Assembly (NCBI RefSeq): GCF_900770955.1
Contig: NZ_CAAGLX010000012.1
Location: 1 to 58,840, forward strand
DNA: 58,840 bases
Origin: an uncultured Phascolarctobacterium sp.
GTDB taxonomy: Bacteria > Bacillota > Negativicutes > Acidaminococcales > Acidaminococcaceae
Direction of reading: 5' to 3'
Part shown: positions 50,617-58,840 of the stretch, in pieces
Numbering within the stretch: the stretch's first letter is position 1
Layout of the letters: each line of letters begins with the position of its first letter
Position numbers and translations under genes: made by a program
Notes under the pieces: generated by a model
Databases searched by the model: none
Told to the model about the DNA's origin: nothing
The model's input: the letters and a program-made list of their open reading frames with translations, nothing else

Positions 50617-52308
50617 TTATTTTAGCTCCCAGCCATCAATAAGACTTCGCAAAATATCTTTTTGCCTTTGCTCAACAATTGCTGGCGTCCATTCAACTTC
50701 ATTCAACACCTGTGTTGTAAGTGGATATGTTGTTGTACCATTTTTTCCTTTGAAATACACATCTTTCTTCTTCTCAAAGTCAAAATTCTGAGCGGCAGAA
50801 TTCTTTTGTTTTGTTAAAGGAACTAGATTAGCAATTCTATTTAGCCACAGTGCCCGTTCTGTTTCATCGGGCCACCATTGCGCCCATTTAGTACCATTGG
50901 AAACAGTCTGTGGTAAAACATGCTCAATGGTTAATTTTGATGGATTCCAATCAAATTTATTAACACCATCACTCACAAATGAGTTCAAACGTAAGATTAC
51001 ATAATTTCTTCGAACCGCAGTCAATTTATAAATTTCCCCATTAAGCGTCTCAATAAATTCATTTTTCTCCTGTGCAGTGAGTTCTATACTTTTTAAAGGT
51101 GTTTGTAAACTGTGTTGTGGATTAGACTCCATTTCTTCAAGGAGAAGCCGGTATCTATCCATGCGCTTATTAACATCCTTTGCCGTTATATGTAAATAGG
51201 CAGCAAGGCACTCTAGTTTTTTTACAAACCACAAAACATATTGACTGTCATTTGAATGGTCAGCTACAAATTTCATAGCCGATGGCATCCAGTCAGAATT
51301 ATCTATTTTATTTAGCCAAAATAGATATTCGTTTATTTCTTCTGCATTATTGGCTGCAACATAATTTTTGTTTACTAATGTTGAATAGGTTTCTGCATAG
51401 GGTGTCAACACATCATCAATCAACTTTTGAGGGGTAAACTTTGGCAGAACATATTCCCTAAACTCCTCCAGCAATGTTTTTTTCGCTTTTACTTTAGCAA
51501 ATATCGTTCTCGTATGAGCGAATACATCGTTAAATCCAGAACGGGATGTTTGTATCTCCAGATCTTCCCACAAATCTGTATACGACTGTTGATTTCTTTC
51601 AGGAATTTTTCCTATAACATCGGATTTTATAATATCAATGGGCATCAAGTTCAATCCACGGCTGTTCATTATAGAAAAAACACGAAAAGCAGATTTCTGA
51701 CTTGGCGTATAAACTACAACGAGATAGCACCTCATCACTAAGAAAGCACAGAATTCTACAATCTCATCTACCGTTTTAAATTTTTCATTAATCCTGGTCC
51801 GTAGCAATTTACAGTTTTCTAGTATATGCTTTTGAGACTCATTAACCAGTTGCGTTGAATCTAGTGAAATCAGTTCTTCCAATTTCACCCCCTGAATATA
51901 TTTACCAAAGAAATCTTGATCTTTTTGTCTTAAATGAAGCCTTGCTTGAGGCGCAAGTCCTTCTAATCGATTTCCAGGTTCTCTTAAATATTTAATGCAA
52001 GTAGCCTTGTCCTCATCTGGCAATTTTTCTGCAACCACCGAAAGCAATATAGTAAGCGTTGTTAAACGTTGTTGACCGTCAATAATATCTGCATGTGGTT
52101 TATCATCTTCCTTAATCAAAACGATGCTGCCTAGGAAATAATTATCATTTTCCTCAGACTTGTAAAAATCATATAAATCATCAAATAAAGTGCCAGTCTC
52201 TTCCTCTGTCCAAGCATAAGGTCTTTGATATGAAGGAACATAATAATCGAAATCTTTACTAAAGATTTTACTCAATGGATATTCTTTACCTGTAATTTTA
52301 CTTCCCAT
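50617..52308 (-). CDS. DUF262-DUF1524 protein, GmrSD-like type IV restriction / defence protein
   Basis: At 563 aa it has an N-terminal DUF262 (GmrS-like) domain with YVPSYQRPYAWTEEE (about residue 25) and the nucleotide-site motif IIDGQQRLTTLTILL (about 75). The C-terminal DUF1524 HNH-like domain (about 455-560) has LTIEHVLPQ (His about 457), NRIANLVPLTKQKNSAAQNFDFEKKK. Such fusions cut modified phage DNA in known cases. ATG 52308 has GAGGTG 6 bases upstream; a GTG start 3 codons earlier is less likely. Base composition is markedly AT-rich compared with hydF and purL, which suggests horizontal transfer. Confidence 0.9.
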   Translation of the reverse strand: MGSKITGKEYPLSKIFSKDFDYYVPSYQRPYAWTEEETGTLFDDLYDFYKSEENDNYFLGSIVLIKEDDKPHADIIDGQQRLTTLTILLSVVAEKLPDEDKATCIKYLREPGNRLEGLAPQARLHLRQKDQDFFGKYIQGVKLEELISLDSTQLVNESQKHILENCKLLRTRINEKFKTVDEIVEFCAFLVMRCYLVVVYTPSQKSAFRVFSIMNSRGLNLMPIDIIKSDVIGKIPERNQQSYTDLWEDLEIQTSRSGFNDVFAHTRTIFAKVKAKKTLLEEFREYVLPKFTPQKLIDDVLTPYAETYSTLVNKNYVAANNAEEINEYLFWLNKIDNSDWMPSAMKFVADHSNDSQYVLWFVKKLECLAAYLHITAKDVNKRMDRYRLLLEEMESNPQHSLQTPLKSIELTAQEKNEFIETLNGEIYKLTAVRRNYVILRLNSFVSDGVNKFDWNPSKLTIEHVLPQTVSNGTKWAQWWPDETERALWLNRIANLVPLTKQKNSAAQNFDFEKKKDVYFKGKNGTTTYPLTTQVLNEVEWTPAIVEQRQKDILRSLIDGWELK

Positions 52309-52343
52309 GGAAAACACCTCGAATCATATCACTTTAATTTATT

Positions 52344-52371
52344 ATTATACCAAGGAACGCAAAAATGTCAT
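52344..52371 (-). promoter_or_regulatory. Promoter of the DUF262 gene
   Basis: On the minus strand ATGACA (52371-52366) and TATAAT (52349-52344, TGG before it) are 16 bp apart. Confidence 0.7.
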
Positions 52372-52406
52372 GGTTATTTTTGTGCGTCCCCTAAAAGTGG
52401 AGCTCT

Positions 52407-53048
52407 TTAGACCTTCTCCAGTAAATCCTCAATATTACAATAAAGCTGTTTGGCTATTCTGGCAAGCGTTTCTGCCTGCGCGCGGTTAATATTCTTCTGT
52501 CGCTGCTCATACTGCTGAACTGTACGCAGCGGAACCTCTGCAAGCTCCGCCAGCTCCCTTTGCGTCAGCTCTGCTTTCAGGCGCAACAGCTTCAGGTTCG
52601 TATCCTTCTTTGCCTCTTTATAAAGCTCCGTCATTTTCTCCGTAAACTGGTGGATATCCATCTCGTGATAAGGATTATAGAGGCTCAGCACAGTTTTGAT
52701 AGGTACATAACGGTTAATTTCCGCAAACCTCAGCGCCGTCTGCCACTGGTAATAAGCCAGTGCCCAGCCAGTCCAGTATTCCTCACTGCGGTTGACCGGA
52801 TAATCAGGCTTAATGCGCTCCTGCGCCAGTCCTACGTTCTCTAAAACCGTATAGGCAAGCTCCACACCCGACATACCTGCGAGTATAGTGAAATCTCCCT
52901 GCTCGAAGCGTCTGGCGATACCGGAAACAAGAAAAAGCTCAAAGAATTCGCTGATATCATAATGCAAATCGTAGACAGCGAAATCCAGCATACGGGCAAG
53001 AGCTATGCGTGCTTTATCAAGATATAGCTTATCGTAGGCGTGCATCAT
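52407..53048 (-). CDS. HTH protein with unknown N-terminal domain, 213 aa
   Basis: Residues 1-140 form an unrecognised helical domain (DKLYLDKARIALARMLDFAV, GDFTILAGMSGVELAYTVLE, EEYWTGWALAYYQWQTALRF). Residues 150-210 are a Cro/C1 HTH (LRLKAELTQRELAELAEVPLRTVQQYEQRQKN). Similar proteins often sit as the last gene of small toxin-antitoxin-like sets, which I recall but cannot verify. The ATG follows GAGGAG inside the 3' end of an upstream frame and is thus coupled to it. Confidence 0.8.
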   Translation of the reverse strand: MMHAYDKLYLDKARIALARMLDFAVYDLHYDISEFFELFLVSGIARRFEQGDFTILAGMSGVELAYTVLENVGLAQERIKPDYPVNRSEEYWTGWALAYYQWQTALRFAEINRYVPIKTVLSLYNPYHEMDIHQFTEKMTELYKEAKKDTNLKLLRLKAELTQRELAELAEVPLRTVQQYEQRQKNINRAQAETLARIAKQLYCNIEDLLEKV

Positions 53049-53166
53049 CGCTTTTCATCTCCTCGTCCATAATCTGTGTAATATAGATATCACCGCGTTG
53101 GCGCCTGTTGCGTTCTGTGCTGAAATACTCACGACGGGCGCTCTTGTCACGCTTATTCTTTTTTAT
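53029..53166 (-). pseudogene. Truncated frame overlapping the HTH gene, possible remnant of its partner
   Basis: The minus-strand frame ending at TAA 53031-53029 encodes about 41 protein-like residues (SARREYFSTERN, RGDIYITQIMDEEMKSDD). It overlaps the HTH start by 20 bases. A promoter lies immediately upstream, so its N-terminal part seems to have been lost. The overlap suggests it was once the upstream partner gene. No family was recognised. Confidence 0.35.
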
Positions 53167-53170
53167 GTAT

Positions 53171-53199
53171 ATTATACTCCTGTGGGAGTGGTTTGGCAA
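53171..53199 (-). promoter_or_regulatory. Promoter upstream of the HTH gene
   Basis: On the minus strand TTGCCA (53199-53194) and TATAAT (53176-53171) are exactly 17 bp apart. Confidence 0.72.
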
Positions 53200-53291
53200 A
53201 TGTTCTGAGTATATGATAATGCTCTTGTGTATTCTAAAACCGCCTCTCATTTTAGAGTTTTAAAGGCGTTTTTCAGCATTCATGTAGTTTA

Positions 53292-53377
53292 GTGTAAAAA
53301 AAGTTGATTTTTTCACGTATTTTTACACGAATATTTTGCGGAAATGTGTTGTTTTTGACACGAAAGAATTTTATAAT
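53292..53377 (+). promoter_or_regulatory. Promoter region of the AAA/DUF4143 ATPase with inverted repeat
   Basis: TTGTTT at 53349-53354 and TATAAT at 53372-53377 are 17 bp apart. The inverted repeat GTGTAAAAA (53292-53300) / TTTTTACAC (53320-53328) lies just upstream and could be an operator or a weak terminator. Confidence 0.55.
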
Positions 53378-53405
53378 ATATGTAGAACTACCGGAGGTGA
53401 TAAAT

Positions 53406-54701
53406 ATGTATAGAAAAATATCACAGAAACTACTTGCATGGAAAGAAAGTCCTTTCCGCAAACCACTTCTATTGCAAGGTGCCAGACAGGTAGGCAAAAC
53501 CTTCTCTGTTTTGGAATTCGGACGTAACAACTATGAAAATGTAGCATATTTTAACTTTGAAACCAACACAAAATTAAACGCAACCTTTGAGGAAAACATA
53601 GAGCCGGGGTATTTGCTGCCTATTTTATCGCATATAGCAGGTACCAGCATCATCAAGGAAAAAACACTCATCATCTTCGATGAAGTGCAGCTTTGTGAAC
53701 GCGCTCTCACCTCGTTAAAATACTTTTGCGAGCAGGCACCGGAATACCATATTATCGCTCTTGGAAGCCTTTTGGGTGTCGCAGTTAACCGTAAAACCTA
53801 CTCCTTCCCTGTCGGTAAGGTTGATATGCTTACTATGTACCCTATGGATATGGAAGAATTTCTTTTGGCGCTGGATGAAAGCTACCTGTTGGAGAAAATC
53901 AAGGCCTGCTTTACAGATAAAACTGCTATGCCCGCGGCCTTACACCAATCAGCCTTAGAGTTATATCGCCAATATCTTGTTGTGGGCGGTATGCCGGAGG
54001 CAGTGATGATCTTCAGCAAGACGAAAGATTATGTCTTTGTTCGTCATATTCAGGATACTATCTTGGCAAGCTATCTTAATGATATGAGCAAGTACAATAC
54101 TGAAAATGAAATAAAAAAGACCAGACTTACGTATGATAATATAACGGTGCAGCTTTCCAAGAAGAATACCCGCTTTCAATATAAGCTGATAAAAAGCGGC
54201 GCGCGGGCAGCTGAGTTTGAAAACGCGATTGAATGGCTTATTCTTTCCGGTATTGTTGACCAGGTTTATAAGGTTGAGCAAATTAAAAAACCTTTGGCCA
54301 ACTACCGTGATATTGATGCCTTTAAGATTTATTTGTCAGACGTAGGCTTATTATGCGCTAAGAAAGATATCATTGCCAACGATATTCTTTATATGGTGGA
54401 TGAACTTAATGATTTTAAGGGTGGTATGACAGAAAATTATGTGCATAATCAGCTGAAAATTAATGATTATACGACATACTATTGGGAATCGGACCGTGGC
54501 GCTGAGATTGACTTTATTATTCAACGCGAAGGCAAGCTAATTCCTGTTGAAGTAAAAGCTGCCGATAACACCAGAGCCAAAAGCCTGAAGCTGTATATGG
54601 ACAGGTTTGAACCTGCCTATGCTATCAAGCTTTCTACCAAGAATTTTGCTCAGGAGGATAATAAGCTTATTATTCCTTTATATGCAACATTTTGTATCTG
54701 A
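53406..54701 (+). CDS. AAA ATPase with DUF4143 domain
   Basis: The 431-aa protein has the AAA_14 core: Walker A LLLQGARQVGKTFS (residues 19-32), Walker B LIIFDEVQLCE (about 95) and LGSLLGVAV (about 118). The C-terminal DUF4143 part (about 200-400) ends with a PD-(D/E)xK-like pattern, RGAEIDFIIQREGKLIPVEVKA. Function is unknown and many copies occur in gut anaerobes. GGAGGTGAT precedes ATG 53406. A longer frame from 53304 lacks a site and includes the promoter. Confidence 0.92.
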   Translation: MYRKISQKLLAWKESPFRKPLLLQGARQVGKTFSVLEFGRNNYENVAYFNFETNTKLNATFEENIEPGYLLPILSHIAGTSIIKEKTLIIFDEVQLCERALTSLKYFCEQAPEYHIIALGSLLGVAVNRKTYSFPVGKVDMLTMYPMDMEEFLLALDESYLLEKIKACFTDKTAMPAALHQSALELYRQYLVVGGMPEAVMIFSKTKDYVFVRHIQDTILASYLNDMSKYNTENEIKKTRLTYDNITVQLSKKNTRFQYKLIKSGARAAEFENAIEWLILSGIVDQVYKVEQIKKPLANYRDIDAFKIYLSDVGLLCAKKDIIANDILYMVDELNDFKGGMTENYVHNQLKINDYTTYYWESDRGAEIDFIIQREGKLIPVEVKAADNTRAKSLKLYMDRFEPAYAIKLSTKNFAQEDNKLIIPLYATFCI

Positions 54702-54732
54702 AGAAATAGAATAGCGTACACCATCACAAAAA

Positions 54733-54797
54733 CCGTACACGCGCAGAGCCTTGCCCCGCCTGCGTTTGTACGGTTTGTACGGTTTTGTACGGTTTTT
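54733..54797. repeat. CCGTAC repeat cluster, right copy (inverted)
   Basis: One CCGTAC at 54733 is followed after a GC-rich spacer by three GTACGG copies at 54768, 54777 and 54787. Read on the minus strand it has the same plan as the left cluster: three direct copies spaced 9-10 bases, a spacer of about 30 bases, then the inverted unit. It closes the island. Confidence 0.75.
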
Positions 54798-54828
54798 GAG
54801 GATAGCCAAAAAAGTAAACATATTAGTA

Positions 54829-54868
54829 AAAACGCTCTGCCAACCTTACTGTCAGCAGAGCGTTTTAT
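54829..54868. terminator. Bidirectional terminator between the ATPase gene and purL
   Basis: AAACGCTCTGC / GCAGAGCGTTT with a 14-base loop. A T-run follows on both strands. Confidence 0.85.
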
Positions 54869-54890
54869 TGTATCTGTTTTAAGCCTCAGC

Positions 54891-57800
54891 TTATTTGAAG
54901 TAGCTTACGCCGGACAGGAAAATCTTCTGATCCTTGTTGCCGGCAATGTTGCGGAACAGGCCCGGAGCAAAGCGCTCGCTGTGGCCCATCTTGCCAAGGA
55001 TACGTCCGTCAGGACTGGTGATGCCTTCGATAGCATACAGGCTGCCGTTCGGGTTGAACGGAGTGTTCATGGTAGGTACGCCCTGAGCATTTACATACTG
55101 GGTAGCAACCTGGCCGTTAGCAAACAGCTCTTTGATAGTGCTTTCCGGAGCGTAGAAGCGGCCTTCGCCGTGAGATACAGCAACTGCATGCTCTTCACCG
55201 GGCTCGCACAGGCTGAACCACGGAGATTTGTTGGAAACAACTCTGGTGGTAACAATTTGGGAAATATGACGGCCGATGTTGTTGAAGGTCAGAGTCGGTG
55301 CATCGCTGGTCATGTCGCGGATATCGCCGTACGGAACAAGGCCGAGCTTAATCAGTGCCTGGAAGCCATTGCAGATACCCAGCATCAGGCCATCGCGGTT
55401 CTCGAGCAGGTCGCTGATTGCTTCCTTGATGCGCGGGTTGCGGAACATGGTCGCAATGAATTTGCCGCTGCCGTCAGGCTCGTCACCGGCGCTGAAGCCA
55501 CCGGGAATCATAACAATCTGGGAGTTGTTGATATATTTAACCATTGCTTCTACGGATTCTTCGATAGCAGCAGCGGTAAGGTTACGTACGATGAAGGTGT
55601 TAGCTTCGGCACCTGCAGCTTCAAAAGCACGGGCGCTGTCGTATTCGCAGTTGTTGCCAGGGAATACAGGGATGAATACGCGCGGTTTGGCAATATTCAC
55701 CGGAGCTGTTAAAGTCAGCTCACTCTTGTACAGCGGCATTGCGATGTCAGCAGGCTCTTCTGTCTTCGGAGTGCCATCCGGGAAGATGCCCAGCAGCGGC
55801 TCACGGTATGCGGCAAAGGCTTTCGCAGCATCAATCTTGGTGTCGTTGATGGTAATGCCTGCTTCCGCAGTGGTGTGACCAAGCAGCATGTAATCCAGGC
55901 CTTCGAACAGCTCTTCCGGTTCTACGCCGGCTGCCAGCTCGAGGACCATGCCGCCGGGCTGCAGAGTGAAGAGGCTATCGGTATCGTGGAACGGTTTAAT
56001 GAATTCAAAGCCAAGCTCGTTGCCCAGGCTCATGGTGGTTACCAGTGCAGCTACGCCACCCTCTTTAACAGCGGCAGCAGCAGCAATCTTGCCTGCTTCC
56101 ATAGCCTTATGTACAGCGGTCAGGTTTTCCTTCAGCGCTGCAAAGTCCAGAACTTCTGCACTATTGCGCGGACAGGACAGGAAGATTACCTTGTCGCCTG
56201 CTGCCTTGAAGTCGGCAGATACGGCCTTGTTGCCGTCGATTACGCCTACGGCGAAGGAAACGAGTGTCGGAGGAACGGTCTTGTCCATGAAGGTACCGCT
56301 CATGCTGTCCTTGCCGCCGATTGCCGGCAGGTCCAGAGCATCAAGTGCGGTGAAGGCGCCCAGCAGTGCGCTGAACGGCTGGCCCCAGCTGTTGGCATCA
56401 TGCAGCTTGGGGAAGTATTCCTGCAGAGTCAGGCGCAGCTTAGCAGGGTCGGCACCCAATGCTACAGCGCGGACTACGGATTCGGTTACAGCGTACATAG
56501 CGCCGTGGAACGGGCTCCAGCAGGCAACGTTCGGGTTGTAGCCGCAGGCCATTACGCTGGCTGCGGTGGTATTGCCGTGCAGCACAGGAATGCGGCCTAC
56601 CATGCCCTCACTCGGGGTGAGCTGGGTTTTGCCGCCGAACGGCATCATTACGGTGCCGCGGCCGATGGTGCTGTCAAAGCGCTCGGACAGGCCCTTTTCG
56701 CTGCAGACATTCAGACGGCCGAGGTTAGCTAGCCATGCAGCCTCCAGGTCAGCAGCGGAGGTTACTTCGGCAGGAACCTGCTCGAATACATTGTCCTCTT
56801 TTTCTTCGCTTACTACGATATTGGTGTGCTGTGCAACGCCGTTGGTATCGAGGAAAGCGCGGGACAGGTCAACAATTTTATCGCCACGCCAGAACATAAC
56901 CAGGCGCGGTTCTTCGGTAACGTCAGCAACAACAGTTGCTTCCAGGTTTTCTTCGTCAGCATATTTGATGAAGGCATCACGGTCAGCGGCAGCGATAACA
57001 ACAGCCATACGCTCCTGAGATTCGGAGATAGCCAGCTCGGTGCCGTCCAGGCCTTCGTATTTCTTGGGAACCTTATCGAGGTCAATAACAAGACCGTCGG
57101 TCAGCTCGCCGATAGCAACGGATACACCGCCTGCACCGAAGTCGTTGCAGCGTTTAATCATTGCGGTTACGGCAGGGTTGCGGAACAGGCGCTGGATTTT
57201 GCGTTCGGTCGGAGGATTGCCCTTCTGTACCTCAGCGCCGCAGCTCATGAGGGAGTCAACGGTATGCTCCTTGGAGGAACCGGTTGCACCGCCACAGCCG
57301 TCACGGCCGGTTTTGCCGCCCAGCAGCACTACGATATCGCCGGCAGCGGGACGCTCACGGCGAACTGCACTGCGGGGAGCAGCGCCGATTACGCCGCCGA
57401 TTTCCATACGCTTCGCAACAAATTTATCATGATAGTATTCCTGTACATGGCCGGTTGCCAGACCAATCTGGTTGCCGTAGGAGCTATAGCCTGCAGCAGC
57501 ACCGATGGTAATCTTGCGCTGAGGCAGCTTGCCGGGCAGAGTTTCGCTGATCGGGGTGCGCGGGTCGGCACTGCCGGTTACACGCATAGCCTGATATACA
57601 TAGGAACGGCCGGACAGCGGATCGCGGATTGCACCGCCGAGGCAGGTTGCAGCGCCGCCGAACGGTTCGATTTCGGTCGGATGGTTATGGGTTTCGTTTT
57701 TGAACATTACCAGCCACTCTTCGGTTTGGCCGTCGATTTCGATAGGCACGACGATAGAGCAGGCGTTGATTTCTTCGGACTGGTCAAGGTCAGCCAGCTT

Positions 57801-58667
57801 GCCTTCCTTGCGCAGCTTCTTCATGCCGATTACGGCAATATCCATCAAGGTTACCGGACGCTCGGTGTCCTCACCGTAAACCTCGTCACGGGCAGCCATG
57901 TATTTGTCATAAGCCTCCTGTACAGGCTGGGTAAAGGTGCCGGGAACGATATCTACATCTTCAATCTGCGTCATGAAGGTGGTATGACGGCAGTGGTCGG
58001 ACCAGTAGGTATCCAGCACACGGATTTCGGTAATAGTCGGCTCGCGGTGCTCCTCGTTGAAGTATTTTTGGCACCACAGCAGGTCATCCAGACTCATAGC
58101 CAGACCCATGGATTGGCGCAGTGCTTCCGCTTCTTCCTTGGACATAGTCAGGAAGCCTGCAACAGCCTTAACCTTTTCCGGCTCCTCGCAGGTGCTGATG
58201 AGGGTTTCAGGCTTAGCCTGTTCAGCCTCACGTGCTTCAATCGGGTTAATGCAGTAAGCCTTGATTTTTTCTACTTCTTCAGCAGTCAGCTCGCCTTCCA
58301 ACACATACACCTTAGCGGCAGCAACCATTGGGCGCTCCTTTTGGGTAATCAGCTGGATACATTGTTCGGCAAAATCCTCGCGCTGGTCATATTGACCGGG
58401 CAGCAGCTCTACGGCAAAGGCAGCTTCGCCTGCAGTCAGCGGCAGCTCTTCTTCTACGACATTGTCAACAGGCGGCTCGGACAGCACAAGCTGCTTAGCC
58501 ATAGCGAATTCTTCGTCGCTCAGGCCCATCACGTCATAGCGGTTGACAATACGCATACCGGTAAGATTGCTCATACCAAGGTTGTTGCGCAGATCAGCCA
58601 GCAAGCCATGTGCTTCTACAGCAAAGGCATCCTTCTTTTCTACAAAAAGTCTTCTAATGTTACTCAT
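54891..58667 (-). CDS. purL: PurL, phosphoribosylformylglycinamidine synthase (fused PurL-PurQ)
   Basis: The enzyme converts FGAR, glutamine and ATP to FGAM in purine synthesis. At 1258 aa it is the single-chain type: N-terminal domain, two AIRS-like ATP domains (TYWSDHCRHTTF about residue 228; FKNETHNHPTEIEPFGGAATCLGG about 327; GGKDSMSGTF) and a C-terminal class I glutaminase with PVFPGNNCEYDSARAF, MIPGGFSAGDE and the nucleophile Cys in LGICNGFQAL (about 1105). Most Firmicutes have separate PurS, PurQ and PurL. ATG 58667 has GGAGG 8 bases upstream. A frame 5 codons longer lacks a site. Confidence 0.96.
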   Translation of the reverse strand: MSNIRRLFVEKKDAFAVEAHGLLADLRNNLGMSNLTGMRIVNRYDVMGLSDEEFAMAKQLVLSEPPVDNVVEEELPLTAGEAAFAVELLPGQYDQREDFAEQCIQLITQKERPMVAAAKVYVLEGELTAEEVEKIKAYCINPIEAREAEQAKPETLISTCEEPEKVKAVAGFLTMSKEEAEALRQSMGLAMSLDDLLWCQKYFNEEHREPTITEIRVLDTYWSDHCRHTTFMTQIEDVDIVPGTFTQPVQEAYDKYMAARDEVYGEDTERPVTLMDIAVIGMKKLRKEGKLADLDQSEEINACSIVVPIEIDGQTEEWLVMFKNETHNHPTEIEPFGGAATCLGGAIRDPLSGRSYVYQAMRVTGSADPRTPISETLPGKLPQRKITIGAAAGYSSYGNQIGLATGHVQEYYHDKFVAKRMEIGGVIGAAPRSAVRRERPAAGDIVVLLGGKTGRDGCGGATGSSKEHTVDSLMSCGAEVQKGNPPTERKIQRLFRNPAVTAMIKRCNDFGAGGVSVAIGELTDGLVIDLDKVPKKYEGLDGTELAISESQERMAVVIAAADRDAFIKYADEENLEATVVADVTEEPRLVMFWRGDKIVDLSRAFLDTNGVAQHTNIVVSEEKEDNVFEQVPAEVTSAADLEAAWLANLGRLNVCSEKGLSERFDSTIGRGTVMMPFGGKTQLTPSEGMVGRIPVLHGNTTAASVMACGYNPNVACWSPFHGAMYAVTESVVRAVALGADPAKLRLTLQEYFPKLHDANSWGQPFSALLGAFTALDALDLPAIGGKDSMSGTFMDKTVPPTLVSFAVGVIDGNKAVSADFKAAGDKVIFLSCPRNSAEVLDFAALKENLTAVHKAMEAGKIAAAAAVKEGGVAALVTTMSLGNELGFEFIKPFHDTDSLFTLQPGGMVLELAAGVEPEELFEGLDYMLLGHTTAEAGITINDTKIDAAKAFAAYREPLLGIFPDGTPKTEEPADIAMPLYKSELTLTAPVNIAKPRVFIPVFPGNNCEYDSARAFEAAGAEANTFIVRNLTAAAIEESVEAMVKYINNSQIVMIPGGFSAGDEPDGSGKFIATMFRNPRIKEAISDLLENRDGLMLGICNGFQALIKLGLVPYGDIRDMTSDAPTLTFNNIGRHISQIVTTRVVSNKSPWFSLCEPGEEHAVAVSHGEGRFYAPESTIKELFANGQVATQYVNAQGVPTMNTPFNPNGSLYAIEGITSPDGRILGKMGHSERFAPGLFRNIAGNKDQKIFLSGVSYFK

Positions 58668-58840
58668 ATACACGGCCTCCAATGTAATTTTTTCGAGGTG
58701 AATACTTGCTATTTATGTTTCTATTTTAACCAATACACGTATATGGTTATACCAAATAGATTATAAAGAAATATATTGTCTAGGTAATAAACTTGTGTTG
58801 TTTTGACAATGTATTCCCTTGTAAAACCTGTTGTTTGTGA
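58668..58840. other. Upstream region of purL to the window end
   Basis: The stretch is AT-rich. I see no convincing -10/-35 pair with proper spacing, no guanine riboswitch core and no clear PurR box, only a small inverted repeat TGGTATAACCA near 58745-58755. The promoter may lie here but cannot be fixed. Confidence 0.3.

Noticed and set aside
56826..58766. 646-codon open frame on the + strand
   Set aside because: It is the antisense shadow of purL and has no ribosome-binding site or recognisable domains.
58683..58840. Purine riboswitch or PurR box before purL
   Set aside because: No guanine-aptamer core loops or PurR repeat visible in the available upstream bases.

Overview
The window looks like the chromosome of a mid-GC anaerobic Firmicute. 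CodY, TrmFO, an [FeFe]-hydrogenase maturase, anaerobic B12 synthesis, PduL and Gram-positive-style promoters and ribosome-binding sites fit this. A fused PurLQ, CstA and a complete corrin-ring cluster point to Negativicutes of the Acidaminococcaceae/Phascolarctobacterium type. That taxonomic call is inference, not a database result.

Layout. 1-150: end of a 5S rRNA gene and its terminator. 0.3-4.7 kb: potassium uptake operon trkA-trkH-trkH. 4.8-6.4 kb: a two-gene unit of an unknown protein and a DUF1848 protein. 6.5-11 kb: an EF-G-like GTPase, RNase P RNA, a lipid-linked sugar glycosyltransferase and a secreted NlpC/P60 hydrolase. 11.0-25.1 kb: a cobalamin riboswitch controlling a 14-gene anaerobic cobalamin operon (cbiD-L-F-G-H-J-ET-A-B, cobD, a phosphatase/mutase-like gene, cbiP, cobA, cbiC). 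25.1-27.1 kb: a large palindrome, a candidate small RNA, xerC and codY. 27.1-32.9 kb: hicAB toxin-antitoxin pair, cstA, an unknown gene, pduL, a secreted protein and an unlisted small membrane protein. 33-40.9 kb: lexA, an SseB-macrodomain fusion, an M16C peptidase divergent from an Arc-type regulator, a BASS transporter, a small XRE regulator and a WYL regulator. 41-47.2 kb: dprA-topA-trmFO and an MGDG-synthase-like glycosyltransferase. 47.3-50.3 kb: nicotinate phosphoribosyltransferase, a 201-bp long palindrome (MITE-like), hydF and a DUF1294 gene. 50.35-54.8 kb: an AT-rich accessory island (hsdS remnant, GmrSD-like DUF262/DUF1524 protein, HTH protein with a truncated upstream partner, AAA/DUF4143 ATPase) bracketed by inverted copies of a CCGTAC repeat cluster. 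54.9-58.7 kb: purL.

How genes work together. The B12 operon supplies every ring-contraction and methylation step after precorrin-2, plus amidation, adenosylation and aminopropanol attachment. Cobaltochelatase and the nucleotide-loop genes (cobU, cobS, cobT) are not here. B12 and PduL fit a propionate-forming fermentation, and HydF fits hydrogen metabolism. The most interesting items are the phosphoglycerate-mutase-like gene inside the B12 operon (candidate alpha-ribazole phosphatase), the repeat-bracketed defence-like island, the long palindromic element before hydF, the small transcription unit before xerC, and an EF-G paralogue whose P-loop lysine is replaced by threonine.
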